This document shows, piece by piece, positions 1-11,691 of a DNA stretch of 64,000 bases (within the stretch, counting starts at the first letter, position 1; every line of letters starts with the position of its first letter). A model generated the notes under the pieces. It made no database searches. It was not told where the DNA came from and worked only from the letters and a program-made list of their open reading frames with translations. The stretch comes from Calliopum simillimum (lineage: Eukaryota; Arthropoda; Insecta; Diptera; Lauxaniidae). The stretch spans positions 108,824,897 through 108,888,896 of the forward strand of contig OX638370.1 in the NCBI GenBank assembly GCA_951812925.1. Direction: 5' to 3'. The translations under genes were made by a program, and so were the position numbers.

Positions 1-14
1 TGCAAACCTTCTGA

Positions 15-281
15 TTAGTCAAATTTTTGAAGCCCTCTAGCTCTTTCACCAGACTTTATACTGTAAAAATATTTTGTATCTGGTTTGAGGACATACAAAT
101 GGAGCATTACATTTGTGAGAGGATAGCGTTTGCCTTTTGCATCGCCCAATTTTTTTTCAACTTTTTTTCTTATAGTACCCGTTGAGAAAAAACAGCAAAC
201 TACATTTATTAAGTTCTTGAAATGCTCATTACTTCGCCAATAGTTGGCCAAACCACGAGATGTTTGTTGTCTTTTTAACAA
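15..281 (-). CDS. Unrecognised 88-codon open frame
   Basis: An open frame on the minus strand, rich in Lys, Arg and aromatic residues, ending in the motif KSGERARGLQKFD. I recognise no domain. The composition is less biased than simple-repeat translation, so it could be an exon or a transposon-protein fragment. No convincing splice sites or promoter were identified. It may equally be a chance frame. Confidence 0.15.
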   Translation of the reverse strand: MLKRQQTSRGLANYWRSNEHFKNLINVVCCFFSTGTIRKKVEKKLGDAKGKRYPLTNVMLHLYVLKPDTKYFYSIKSGERARGLQKFD

Positions 282-3171
282 TTTTTAAATAATGTTTTTG
301 GAAAATTTTTAGCTTCGATTTTTAAAAAAAAAAATTTCAAAAATACTTTGCTTACCGAAACATAAATCCTTTTTGGGTGTTGATTATCAAAATGCGGAGC
401 TATTAAAGATTGCTTTCATTCTGATACTGAAGTGAATCGGATTTCAGAACATGCCAGAATGTGTTTGAGAAATTTTAAGACTATTTTTAGAATTGACAAA
501 CAATGGGATCTATTTCTTTTTAAAGTTTTTAATTTCCAAAAAAAATTTAGTTAAAAGCCACTAAAAAGTCCTCGTTGATCCAATTTACATATTTCTGGCA
601 GGCCTAGTAAATGTTGTTCTGGCCTTTCCTGTAGGTGTCGCGATGATTTTGATTTGGATAAAGTCCATGTTTCGAATTGATACATGCCATAGGTGCGGAG
701 GTAAAGCTTTCTGAGTGTTTTATTTGCGTACAGATTTTGTATGTGGGGTGCAAAGCCCCATCTTTTAAACCCACCCTTTGTACCTTTTATTTTATTTATT
801 TAATTTATTTATTTATTTAAGTTTCATTTACTGAGCTGTAATGCCCTTATAAATTACAATAATGAATTTTTTATAATACAATTGAAAAATATAAACATTA
901 AAACAAATTATCGAGACTGAAAACTATAATTTGGTATAAAACAGCTCACAAATAAGAGCAAGGTAACAGCCGGCTGGATCCGAAGGTAGTGGTTACAAAC
1001 AAGGTGGTTCAAATAGTACCGGAACAAAGCATTATTAAAATATGCGATTTGAAAGAATACTCGCAAGAGTTTTCTTATATTGCTTTTCAAAACTCTTTGC
1101 CCAGGAGCTATGGCACGGCAGAGAATGGTGCTCGCAAACCACCCTAGCGCTAGAAGGACGTTATACATTGCAACCACTATCCTGACGAAAGCGCACGTGG
1201 GAGCGCTATGGTCCACAGCGTTAGATGAAACGCTTTGTGGAAGCTGGTACGATAAATTGCCATCGTAATGAAATTAGTGGATGATGTAACGATGCATGTC
1301 ATAATAATCGTTGTATTTCTTGTAGGCTGGAAATAATACCGCAGCTAAGCGATGTAAAGAGTTGATACAGTTATGGACTGTGGATGCTCAAATTTAGAAG
1401 AACGCGTGCACAATGGACGCTTAGTTCTTAAAGAAAATAGCAAATTAGCACTCTGTGACAAGCCGCTGCAATCTTACAGAATGATGTTTTCCAAGTAATC
1501 TATAACACTGGTCGACAAATTTCGGAAAAAATTTCGACTGGAGTAAAGGATGATGTTTCTTAAGTAATTTGGGTGCGCTGAATTTGAATCTGTAATCGGT
1601 TTTTCTCTATCAGGTCAGGTTTTGGAGATAATCGACCTTTTCGATTTTTGAGGTTATAGCTCCATTTTTTCGATTATATTTTGAGAAACCCAATTTCGAT
1701 CGAATATGTTTTTACACTGTTATAGAGAAAAATTCTTAAGCTTTCAACAAGTGTGCTTTCTAGTTGGGCGATAACCGTACTTTAAACCAAAGGTTAGATG
1801 TAGATATGGTGAAAATATGGCTTCCATATACTTAGTAGCTTAGGCGTGAAGCGATGACAAAAAAACACACAAAACACTAACTTTTTGTCATTTTTTGCAT
1901 GGGAGGTACGACACCGCATTGCCTGATCTCCTTTATAATAAATTCAAAACAATTGGAATACTAAAAAAAACATATGGTGAGAATCTGGTGTGAATATGTT
2001 AAATCCGCACCAACGATTTTATACAGTAAGAAGATATGTACCCCTAAATTGGAAATCGCCATAACTTCCTGAATATTTGAATTACAAAAATAATATTTGA
2101 TATTATTTGTGTGGCCCTATGCTCCTCCTAGAAGAAAAAAGGAAAAAATGTATTATTTGTAGAATCCAGTTACTCGATGAAAATGGGCCTGAAATTGGAA
2201 TCATTCGGGAATATTTCAAGTACTACGATAATATTTGATATGTGAGACATAAAAGGTAGCATCTACTTAGCTATAAATTGTAAATAGGCGTGATCAGATC
2301 AAGAACACGTCTACCTTCCATAGCCCCATTTTTCTGCCATTTTGTATTTGTTTTCGAAAAATTTTATTCCAAATTAAGGATAAGGGAGCTCAAAAACCCC
2401 CCTAGCCACAATTTTATCGTAATATAATTGAGTAATTTCTGCACAATTTTGTATCCGTCATGACGTTTTCGAAGAAAATGTTTTGGAACCACAATTTTGT
2501 GTTGGATCCGTCTCTTTGTTTTTGAAATATTTTATCCCGAATTTGGAATCAGCGAGCTTAAAAACCCTCTAACCAAAATTTTGAGTTGATTTAATAATTT
2601 TTTGGAAAAATTGTCCGGCTTTATGGATCCGATATTTTGTTTTAAAACAAATCAGTTCCATATTTAAAATCAGCGGCCCTAAAAACATACATGTTGATAT
2701 TTTTTTTATTTAAAATGATACAATTGCATTCTAGAGCACTGCGTGTCGTAGATTTGCAAAAAAATAGTGCATAGTTTTTTGTTTTGTTTTGAATGAATAA
2801 ACACTCAAATTTCCTCTTGAAGAGTTTACGACTCATCTTAGGAAACCATTTATAACTCTTTTAAAATTTAGCTTCCACAACCAGACAATTTTTCTCGAAA
2901 TACGACTCCTCTGCATCACAAAATGTTTGCTAGGTCCTGGATCCAAGTAATGAATCTGATATTATCCACTTTTTACCTTCCAGTCATGTTCATCTTCTTA
3001 ATTTTGATACCTTTTAAGTTTACACTTTAAGTACACTCACAGTGTATCAGTTTTTTATCTATTTCTTATCTTCTGTGTAGGGTACTTTACCGTCTAATCA
3101 AAGTGCAGTTTTAGTAACTAAATGTGCAAAATAATGAAAATTTGTTTGAAATTCACGAAATCGGCCCAAAT
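282..3171. other. Gene-free AT-rich stretch 3' of the odorant receptor
   Basis: I see no supportable gene here. Overlapping short frames on both strands near 908-1268 have no recognisable domain. Degenerate repeats occupy about 2030-2690 and are listed separately. Confidence 0.5.
2030..2690. repeat. Degenerate tandem-like repeats
   Basis: Related phrases recur. The block around 2040-2110 resembles 2190-2245: both contain GAAATTGGAA or similar, then ATAATATTTGATAT. A second phrase, a Phe-rich T-run followed by 'gagctcaaaaacccc' or similar, recurs near 2340-2420, 2510-2590 and 2630-2690. The units are diverged and unequal in length, which suggests an old tandem repeat or several fragments of one repeat family. 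Confidence 0.4.
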
Positions 3172-6100
3172 TTAATCGTTCATGGTACGCAATAAAGCAA
3201 AATACGAATATGATGTACTGAGTAACTGAAAAAAAAAAGACAAGAGAAAGTTATTCAAAGGATTATAAAAAAATTAGAAACCCAGCTTGGACCTACGCTA
3301 GTAAAGGCTTGAATCTCAAAAGCATAAAATGGCTTAGCGCGAAACACCAAAGGTTTCTGCGCACGTTGTATTAGAAACAAGAGATTGCGTTGAAAACGTG
3401 GGGATTGATCAAACCAATTGTTAATTTCAAAAGCAGCGGTGGCGACTTCCAAGGACTATGGAAAAATGCAAAAAATATTATATATACAAAAATGCCTAAA
3501 ATTATGCAATGCTATTTGCTGTAGTGCTATTATTACAATTCAGCTTAACCATGTTTAGAAATGTATTGCATATTTATAGGCTTAACATTGTAATTTCAAT
3601 ATCAACGAAGTATCTTACATCAAAATACACCAGGTTACCCATCACACACCAATAGAAAAGTTGCGAAAAACCAGCCAACATATAAATTTGAAATTTCAAA
3701 GCAACCATAGGCTGACCCTTAGCCAGCAGCGCCTCAAATGCAGTTAAACAGATGATAAAAGTGCTGGCCGCCATTTGAGCCAGAAAGTTCAAATAAAACG
3801 AGCGATTAATGCGTTCAATCAAACTTAAAAACAAGAAAAATATTCAATATATCTCCAAATGTTATAAAAAAATTGCATAGTCACGCAATAATATGCTGAT
3901 GATCCATAACAATTTCACGCAAGTCCTCCCACATGTTATCACACACACCATTCTCACCCAGCATTCGTATGCGCAGGCAAAGTATACGCAAACTTAATGT
4001 GATCTGACTAAACAAATGACAACCGATATTATCAATTAAAATGATCGCTGCCAAACTGTAGATTGTGCAAAAGCACTGAAATATGTAAATTCCGATACAA
4101 GTCCAAGGATGTCGTTCGGGATTATGCAATTCAAAGGGGAACTTAGCGCGATATGGCAGCGGTTGCTCGCTGAAAAATGGTTGCATGCTAATGGCCACAA
4201 AAAGTATAAATGCCATATGTGAATAAAATGAGAATGATACCAATTCGAATAAGAAAAATCCACGTTGTAAATTGCGTATTTTGCGATTCTCGACTGGTAA
4301 TTGTGCGTAGCGGGCATGCATACGATTTAGTTCAAGGAGTATTCCTTCGATTTCGGTTGTGTTCTTGCGATATTGATAGATTTTTAGTAATATTAAATAG
4401 AGCTGCAAATGGGAAGAAGAAAAACAGCACAGATTATTTTGTAATATATTTTGAAATAGAAAATATCATGCTATTTATTGTAAAGCCGTTGTTAAATTTT
4501 TTGAAAAATGTTAGTTTTTCTTAATTTTTTAAAGTTTTATGTAATTTTTGGAAAATTCTCATGTGATTTTTAAAAACAATCATGTGATTTTTAAAAGTTC
4601 TAGCAAAATCAGATAAATCACACAAAATTTTAGTTTGTACCACATATTGAAAATATAAAATAACGTGAAATTTTCACGTTTAAAAAACTCCAGTTTTTTC
4701 AATTATTTTAAGTTTAAATCAACAAGAATAGTTTCCTTCTTTTAACTTATGTCTCATTTAACAATCAATTGTCGTAGATTTGACCAAACAAGAGTTAAAT
4801 AAAAGTGGCCACGCCCATAATAATGGTTTCGACCTCTAGGACTCTGAGCTTTTTCAGATAAGCCTTTTAATTTGAGTTGTTTTCTATAATTTGATTTTTT
4901 TGTATGAAAATCGGGCTAAAGTCAAGCGTTGCTCCCAGAACCCGATTTGGTTTAAACCAAGCTTTTCTTGTTAAAGTTATAATTCTTACAAAAAATGTTT
5001 AATCAAAAAGTGTCGCTCGGACCTAGTTTTGGAGATATGGTCATCGGAAGATCGGGATATAGTTTTTATAAAAACCGATATAAGTTCTGAATCCCTTGAT
5101 GGATTTCAAAAATATTGATGTTATATGAAAGATATTTTAACTAGCTACAAAATTATTCCGAAAAAGTTTTAAATCCAAGCCGTGGTTTTCAAGAAATGGT
5201 GATTTTGTGAAAATTTTCACCAGTTTTTTTTTAAAAAACTATTATAAATTAAAAAAATACCTTAATAACCTCTAGCTGTGGTAACAAAATATGGAAGCCT
5301 TATCTATTTTCCTTCATAAGGTATTCCATTCAAAGCTGAATTTGCATTATTAGGGCATTTTTTATAGAAAAACAAAAATTAATCTATAGAAATTTACATG
5401 AAATTTAGCAAATATTACAACAACAACACCACCACTAACAAAAACAGCGCTAACAAAAACAACAACAGCACCACCACTAACAACAACAATGGCTAAGGGA
5501 GACCATCCGATTGGGAGGCCAGGAATAGCAACCTTGACCACAATATCTGGTCTGGCGTTCGAGTCGTTACAATAACAACAACGACACCACCACTAACAAA
5601 TACAATGACACCACTATCCACAACAATAACAACAGCAACAACACTAACGAAACAAAAAAACACAACACTAACAACAACAACATCAACAACACCACTAACA
5701 AAAACAACAACAACAACAACACAACACTAACAAAACAACAACACTGCTAACAACAACAACATCAACAACACTCGCAAAACAACAAAACTACTACTAACAA
5801 CAACAACAACAACATCAACATCACTGTTAACAACACCACTATCAACCACAACAAAATGAAAATTTTTATTCAAAAACGTGAGGCTTACTACTACTTTTTA
5901 TTACAAAAGAGAAAAATTGTTATTAAAAATTTCGCGCGAAATTTTTAATAACAATTTTTCGCCTGCGGCGCTTTCTTTTTTCCACATTTTCCCAAGTCAT
6001 TCAGTCAGGTTATATAATTAATTACAAAAAGAAGGTCTTAACCCCCTAACGGTGAACCACTCAATTTCTTTTAAAGATCCAGTAACTGATGACCACACAA

Positions 6101-7881
6101 ATACGATTGAGGGCCTGTGGCGATATTTCAAAAACGCTTTGCATGTATTTAACAGAAGAAAACGATTTTACGAAGGATATATTGCAAAATTTATGTTCCT
6201 TAAAAAGTGAAAAGCAGAGGGGGTTGAGCCAATGGAGGATTTTTTTAAATATGAGGGAGAGTTCCATAAAGTCTTTTCCTATGAAGCAGAGAACGATGAT
6301 GATGATATTGTTGTAGATGAAGACATCTTATCATATAAAATAAAATACAAATTTTAATTCTTCTATTTTTTTTTTTTTTTTTTTTTTTAAAAAAAAACCT
6401 TACAAATATAGGAAATCAGATACAAATGGCATAGTTAATAAAAGAAAATAGATTGGCCTTTCATATTTTGTTACTAAAATTATGGATTGATAAGACGTTT
6501 TTTGGAAAAAATAGTGTTTTTTTAAAAAAAACCTGGTCAAAATTATCTTAAAATCACCATATATCGAAACCGAAAACTCGGATTTAAAACTTTTGTACAC
6601 CAATTTGGTAGCTAGTTATAATACCTTTCATATGACAGCAAAATTTTTGATATCCATCAATGGACTCAGAACTTATACTTGTTTTCATAAAAGCTATATC
6701 CCGATCTTCCGATTGCTGTATCTCCGAAACCAGATCTGAGCGACACTTTTTGTTTTTGCTGTTGTTGTTGTAATTAATTTCCAAAGCCATATTTTGGCAA
6801 AAAAAATAAATTTGGCTTTGGGAGCAACGCTTGACTTGTTCCGAAAATCGCATGCGAAATTTAAAAAATCTCATGAGATTTTATGGAAAAATTTTGTAAA
6901 TGACTTGTTTTGTAGCTAATAATATTCAGTTAACATAAGAGTCGTGGACTTGGCAAAACACGATTTCGACCTCTAGGATACTGAGCTTTTTCATATAAGC
7001 ATTTTAATCTTGAGTTGTTTTCTTAAATTTGAATTTTTTTGTATGAAAATCGCATGTGACTTTTGAAAAATCTCATGAAATTTTTTTAAAAATTTTTTAA
7101 ATACATAATTTCATATTTTATTTATATTAAGTCCACAAAGTCGTGGATTTGACAAAACATATATTAAATAAAAATGGTCACGTCCATCATAACAGTTGCA
7201 ACCTCTAGAATCCTGAGCTATTTCAGCTGAACATTTAAATCTTGAGTTGTCTTCTTTAATTTTAGTTGATTTTTTATGAAAATCGCAAGCAATTTTTAAT
7301 AATCGCATGCGAGTTTTGAAAAATTTCATGATATTTTATAAAAAATCTCATGACATTTAATTAAAAATTTTTGTAAATGACTTGATTTTGCTTACCCCCA
7401 ACAGTACTACAAGATCATCACCGAAGAGCACAATATCAGCGCTGGCTTCATAAAGATCAAAAGAAATTGTCGCAATAAAAACGATTAGCATCAACATGAT
7501 TACTGTGTTATAGATCTTGTAAAGCAAACTATCGCTGACATTCTGTTTTGGCCATAAACCAATAATACTGTAAATTAAATATTGCCGAAATACTTAATAA
7601 AAGCACAATGCAGTTTTATAAAAAAATATAATATAATTAACTCCCATGCAAGCTACACGTAATACAAACCGCAAATATTTTCGCATAAATTCTAATGAAA
7701 TATGCGTCGGATGCTGTTTTTTTTTGAAGACAATAACAATTTGACGGAAAGGCGCCAAAATGCTTGCTGTAGTAACTTCAATGTGTGCACGCCACCAATC
7801 ATCACTGCCAACATGGTCGTCGTCATCGTTGTTGCTGCTGCTATAATTTTTATTTAATAACGTGACTTTGCTATTAGCCAT
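3172..7881 (-). CDS. Insect odorant receptor (7tm_6 family), six exons
   Basis: This is a ligand-binding subunit of the insect odorant-gated cation channel (a 7-TM protein with inverted topology, paired with Orco in olfactory neurons). I assembled exons 7881-7670, 7567-7396, 4402-3885, 3823-3619, 3455-3297 and 3225-3172: 1320 nt, 439 residues, within the usual 370-450. All junction phases agree. Donors are GTTTGT (weak), GTAAGC, GTGACT, GTAAGA and GTAGGT; all acceptors end in AG. Family marks are GLWP at about residue 74; hydrophobic segments at about 88-110, 118-135, 168-195, 215-245, 310-330 and 340-365; then NNWFDQSPRFQRNLLFLIQR and RAQKP near 382-405; and the C-terminal SYSYFALL. The Ser/Asn/Asp run at residues 14-27 is unusual and comes from a local AGC/AAC/GAC repeat. 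The weak first donor is required because reading straight on hits stops and gives the wrong phase. I cannot assign an ortholog. Confidence 0.9.
5416..5855 (+). repeat. AAC/ACC-rich simple repeat array
   Basis: Imperfect runs of AAC mixed with ACACC, ACTAAC and ATC units. The array is broken by about 80 bp of unique sequence near 5490-5565. It lies in the loop of the fold-back. The element at 60 kb also carries an AAC run in its loop. Confidence 0.85.
5911..5960. repeat. Perfect 50-bp palindrome
   Basis: Two 25-nt halves are exact reverse complements with no spacer. The centre is TTTCGC|GCGAAA and the arms are A/T runs around TTGTTATT. Symmetry stops abruptly outside 5911 and 5960. It lies about 90 bp 5' of the Merlin remnant and could be a stem formed by head-to-head TIRs or a hairpin-forming site. 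Confidence 0.95.
6052..6357 (+). pseudogene. Merlin (ISXO2-like) transposase C-terminal remnant
   Basis: In one frame from 6052 the translation gives VNHSISFKDPVT, then DDHTNTIEGLWRYFKNAL, then RRKRFYEGYIAKFMFLK, a TGA stop near 6208, and continuation through PMEDFFKYEGEFHKVF to an acidic tail and TAA at 6357. NHS...TNTIEGLW is characteristic of the ISXO2-like DDE domain, where the Glu of TIEG is the third catalytic residue. The N-terminal two-thirds, including the first two catalytic positions, are absent. It lies antisense within the receptor intron. Family assignment rests on motif recognition. Confidence 0.75.
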
Positions 7882-8005
7882 ATTGCTGCTTCTTTTCAGT
7901 TTGTGTTTTTGTTTTGATTAGCAGCTAATAGAGACCTTTGCTTGTTGGTAGCAATGAATGAAAGGATCAAGTTGCTTTTGCTGTTGCTATCAACATGTAG
8001 CAAAG

Positions 8006-8013
8006 CTTTTATA
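8006..8013 (-). promoter_or_regulatory. TATA box of the odorant receptor gene
   Basis: On the minus strand the sequence reads GGCTATAAAAGC about 125 bp upstream of the receptor ATG at 7881. Transcription would be expected to begin about 30 bp downstream, near 7977-7985, giving a 5' UTR of about 100 nt. The TATA match and spacing are seen directly; use in vivo is inferred. Confidence 0.45.
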
Positions 8014-8989
8014 GCCAATGCACGCGACTTTGCTGCGGCGCGCCAACAATTTCCATTTCTTAACTACCATAAATTAGCATATTTAAGCCAAATGCAAACT
8101 TTCAATTAGTTGAGGAAGCACCTGTAGCAATGTTGTTGTTGTATGTTGTTCTAGCCAAGTGCATTCCATGCAACCAACAAATGCCAAAGATTCCATGCGT
8201 GCAAATATTAGAAATTCAATTAGTTAATACCGACAACATTGTAGCAGATTGTTGCATTAATGCTGAGGGGGGGACGGCTGTGGAGAAATGTTGCACTAAC
8301 TTTGAGAAGCTTAAAACGGCTGAGAAATTTTCTTTGTTCAAAACTGAAAAATTTGCTCTTGATACTCGCAGCTTACTAGAAATAGTCTATCAATCTTCAC
8401 AAAACTATTGAGTTGTTATTAAATAAATCATCCAATACAAACATTCCAAAGAACTGACAGTACATCCGGAGTTCTTCGGACAATAATCAGCCAATTACCA
8501 ATAATTAACAAAGGTATCTCTTTAGGACTTGTTCCTGGGGAAGGTTTTTATTAATGAACTTCGACCCGGTTCTCGATTCCGTTTTTTCGTGAATTTTAGA
8601 ACAACTTATCAAAAAAATCCATTAGGACTTTTTGCATATTTCAAACGGATTTTAATGGTTGGAGTAGTTTTCTACCCCTAAGGCAATGCATACACGCGAT
8701 TCGGAACAAAACCGGTTTTTGTAAAGTTTTTGCAAGTTTATTTGAAAGAATTATGAAGTTTCATTAAAATTACTTCAAATAAAAAATTAAGTAAATTGTA
8801 GGTTAGGTGTTCGAAAGTCACTTCTAACGCTTTCCAGTTCAAGTTTTTCGAAATTTGCAGCTGGGTTTTCAGATTTTTATAAAAATTCACAGAGCTGTTC
8901 TAAGTGCTCAGTATGGAGACCTTTGTGATGATGCAAATCACATGCGCATTTTTGCATAGACACCGTGACAATTTTCATCCAAATAACAA

Positions 8990-9072
8990 ACCATCCAACA
9001 AACCAACCAACTAATCAATCATCCAACCAATCACCCGGCCAACCGCACTTACAACCAACCAACCAATTAACA
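8990..9072 (+). repeat. CCAA/CCAAT simple repeat
   Basis: Short runs of CCAAC, CCAAT and CATCCAA repeat imperfectly over about 80 bp. Confidence 0.7.
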
Positions 9073-9354
9073 TGCAACTTTTGTCCAACGGCTAACCAAC
9101 ATCGTGCAACTTATGTCCAACTGACAACCGACAAACACATGGAAAGCTCGTTGATCGTCATCAATTCAACACTTATCTTCATGATTAGATATAAGTATTT
9201 CACTTTGGGCCAGCTAAATCTTAAGAAATCAACAAAAGTTTCTTTAGCCAAGCAAGTATTCGAATAAAACACGGATGTCAAACTGTCGGTCAACTAAGTT
9301 TGCAACCAACTGAAGATCGCGTCATCAAATAATTCCGAACACACCCCAATTAAC

Positions 9355-9884
9355 ATTACTTCCGAATCTCACGCAAGGGGGCGGGCCGACACCATTTAAT
9401 AAAGACAATGAAGGTATTTCTTGTTGGAGATACTTTCTTTCTCTTCGTGGTCGCCGCTTAGGTAAGACGTGATCCTGTTTTATTTAATACATCCAGTGAC
9501 TTAGGACTTTTTTTAACAACGAGGACACATTGAGACATGACTGAGGCTTATAATTAACAACCATAGGACAACTGACGGAGAGGCATGGTCTGTGATGCAC
9601 TCCACGGTGGACGGACAAAGACACGGTGGAACCCTATCCTCGAATAGGAAGATTAAAATTTAAGCAATGTGATAACTTTATATTATATTTATACTACTTA
9701 TATTATTAACTAGGTTAATATTTAACCAAATGCTTTCGCTTGGTGGTCACCGCATAGGCTTACTGAATAAAGTGAATTATAACGTTTCGGATAAGCTGTG
9801 CTTTCTTTAGAAATATAAATTTTGTAGTGAACCCTGGGCGCTGACGGCTACACCCCGGCTAACGAAGGAAAGTTTCGTTACAAA
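9355..9884 (-). mobile_element. Putative LTR remnant
   Basis: Read on the minus strand the block begins TGTAACGAAACTTTCC and continues through TAGCC, GTGTAGCCGTC and GCCCAGGGTTC. The same phrases occur at 35218-35268 in the other orientation. A TGT start, a GC-richer body and dispersed copies fit a solo LTR. No partner LTR, primer-binding site or gag/pol coding was seen, and the distal boundary is uncertain. Confidence 0.3.
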
Positions 9885-11691
9885 CTCAAAAGGTGATCAT
9901 TTGAGCGATATCATTTGTTCAATTTAATGTCATAAATTTCCTTCACCTTTACCTTCACATAACCTTTGCGTAAAAACAAAGCCCCGAATTTTAAATTTCT
10001 AACAAAATGTCCGCCAATTCACATTATGACCTTACTTTTGCTCTCTTACAGCTAGAATAAACTTTTCCTACTCTCTCAATGAATTCTTTAATATCTCGCT
10101 TGATGATCTACAATTTTACTTCAATCATAAAACGCCCAGTCACATGCAATCGCGCCCACTTGATTTCTATCTATTAAATTATATGTGACTCTATTGAAAC
10201 AACTAAAATTCCAATGAAGTGTAAAATTCTATTACGAGACATAAAGAAGAATCTTGAATCAAAAGCCTGAAATTAACTTATCTGTCTTTGGAACCATCGA
10301 CTACTGTTAGCAAACTAGTTGCAAGCAACTTTTTATTATTTTCTTTGAAAAATTGCTTGATTCCCTTTACCAATTGCCGCCGTTTGCTGAATTATAATTA
10401 AAGCAACAAGAAGAATAAAAACAAGAAATTACTTGCATTCATTTGATATGCGTATTTAATATCATGCGATTTTTTAAAGCAACAAACAGCTGGAATTTTC
10501 AACGACTCATCTCCGATTTGGATTAATCAATGGTTATGAAACCTACAATTCGTCTGGCTTTGGCTTTTTTAATAGACCAGTTAGAGTTAGTTAGTATTTT
10601 GTGTTGTTGTTGTTGTTTTGTTGCTGATGTTGTTGCTGTTATTACACTTGATTATTGGTGGGGCGTCTTTTGCAGTTATAGCACATTCTATCATTACTGA
10701 ACTGGATTACTATTATAGCACTTAGTGTCTTTTACAGTTGTAGTTGTAAATTGGATATCACACATGTTTTATCACAGCTGTCAAGTTTTGTGTGAATCCT
10801 GTTGTGACTATCTCAGGCATTTTATCTTATACTAACAATATGATTGTGGATTTTCTGGGTTGTACAAAATTTATATAAATATATTATTAAACATAATTTT
10901 TTTCGTATCATGCAAAAGAACTTGTTTTTCAATTAAACAGATACTAGTGAGATCAGTCCCACACATACGGAAGTTGGATTTGGAGTTAATCCCCATGAGG
11001 AAGTTTTACACAAAAAATTCTTCACTCGCAGTAATGAAAAATAATCTAGAAATGTATAAAATTGAAAAACCTGATATTTTTTAATCTCAAAAATAATTAT
11101 ACTTTATGTACATTAACGTGGGTCGGAAAAAAAAATTGTCTAGTTAGTTACAAATAAAACATGTTCCTTGGTATATTGTGAGATCTTTCACAAAATATTT
11201 TGACTACTCGTATGTTGAAAATTTAAAGTGGGATAGAATTTTCTTTTTGCGGCACAAACACTATTTTTCTAGCGAAAACATGTTTGTTTTTTGTAATTCA
11301 AAAATGTTAAAGTTTCGGAAAGTTCAAACTTCAAACATACCACCATTTTATCGTTGACCCTGAAAGTATATTATTTTATTTTTTTTTACATCATTCCGCT
11401 TGAGATGTCGACAAAATTCAACGTCATGTGCCATTTTCATACTTTCAGGATGAAATTTAAAGATTTTAAAAGTATTTAAAATCAAGAACAAGTGACTTTA
11501 TAAAAAATATATTGTAATTATTATTCTTGTACCGCAAATGATGTCCAGGAAGAGTCAGCAGTATTGCTAGCAACTTAAACATTTTTGAAGTATTGTTTGT
11601 ATGAAATTTCTATTCATGCAAAATTTTCGTATTTCATTAGTGTAAGAGTTATTAAGGGTAATGCATTTAAATTTTTCACATATAAGGAATA
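9885..11691. other. Gene-free AT-rich stretch
   Basis: No supported gene. A GTT-rich run lies near 10600-10640. The remaining short frames are AT-rich and lack domains. Confidence 0.5.

Larger units (their letters stand above)
4905..6850. repeat. Fold-back element, arms 4905-5228 and 6535-6850
   Basis: The left arm read forward matches the right arm read in reverse complement. Shared blocks are CAAGCGTTGCTCCCA, AAAAAGTGTCGCTC, GGAAGATCGGGATATAG, and a phrase around a 'gttctgaatcccttgatgg'-like stretch. The centre holds the AAC array, the 50-bp palindrome and the Merlin remnant. The arms also match arms of the element at 59.9-60.7 kb, so this is a dispersed family rather than a local accident. 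Arms are diverged by substitutions and small indels. Confidence 0.75.
4771..7295. repeat. Three direct copies of an about 145-bp repeat (4771-4914, 6941-7064, 7140-7295)
   Basis: Each copy starts with GTCGTRGAYTTG, then a GACCTCTAGGA-like phrase, CTGAGCTWTTTCA, a TTGAGTTGTYTTCT phrase and TTTTTGTATGAAAATCG. The first and third keep the middle part containing TAAATAAAARTGG; the second has lost it. Copies 1 and 2 bracket the fold-back element inside the same intron, so part of this repeat could be the outer sequence of that element or its duplicated target. Confidence 0.7.
4403..7395 (-). other. Intron 2 of the odorant receptor, filled with repeats
   Basis: This 2993-bp intron separates receptor exons 2 and 3, whereas the other four introns are about 61-163 bp. 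It holds three direct copies of a longer repeat, a fold-back pair, an AAC-rich array, a perfect 50-bp palindrome and a Merlin transposase remnant. Insertions probably account for its expansion. Confidence 0.8.
7882..9354. other. Upstream flank of the odorant receptor; no supported gene
   Basis: Apart from the TATA box at 8006-8013 there is no convincing gene. A 93-codon plus-strand frame at 8130-8411 begins in a TTG/GTT repeat and has no recognisable domain. A CCAA-type simple repeat lies at 8990-9072. The phrase GTAGTTTTCTACCCCTAA near 8665 recurs near 30616. Confidence 0.5.

Noticed and set aside
908..1268. Overlapping 102- and 62-codon frames on opposite strands
   Set aside because: No recognisable family, no splice structure, and mutually exclusive without support for either.
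4036..4524. Frames overlapping receptor exon 3 on both strands
   Set aside because: They are shadows of the receptor exon, which has family motifs in the chosen frame.
7594..7669. Extension of receptor exon 1 as one 95-codon frame
   Set aside because: It cannot join exon 2 in phase and ends at a stop; the GTTTGT donor at 7669 gives a family-consistent junction.
8130..8411. 93-codon plus-strand frame beginning MLLLYVVLAK
   Set aside because: The hydrophobic start comes from a TTG/GTT repeat upstream of the receptor; no domain and no splice or promoter support.
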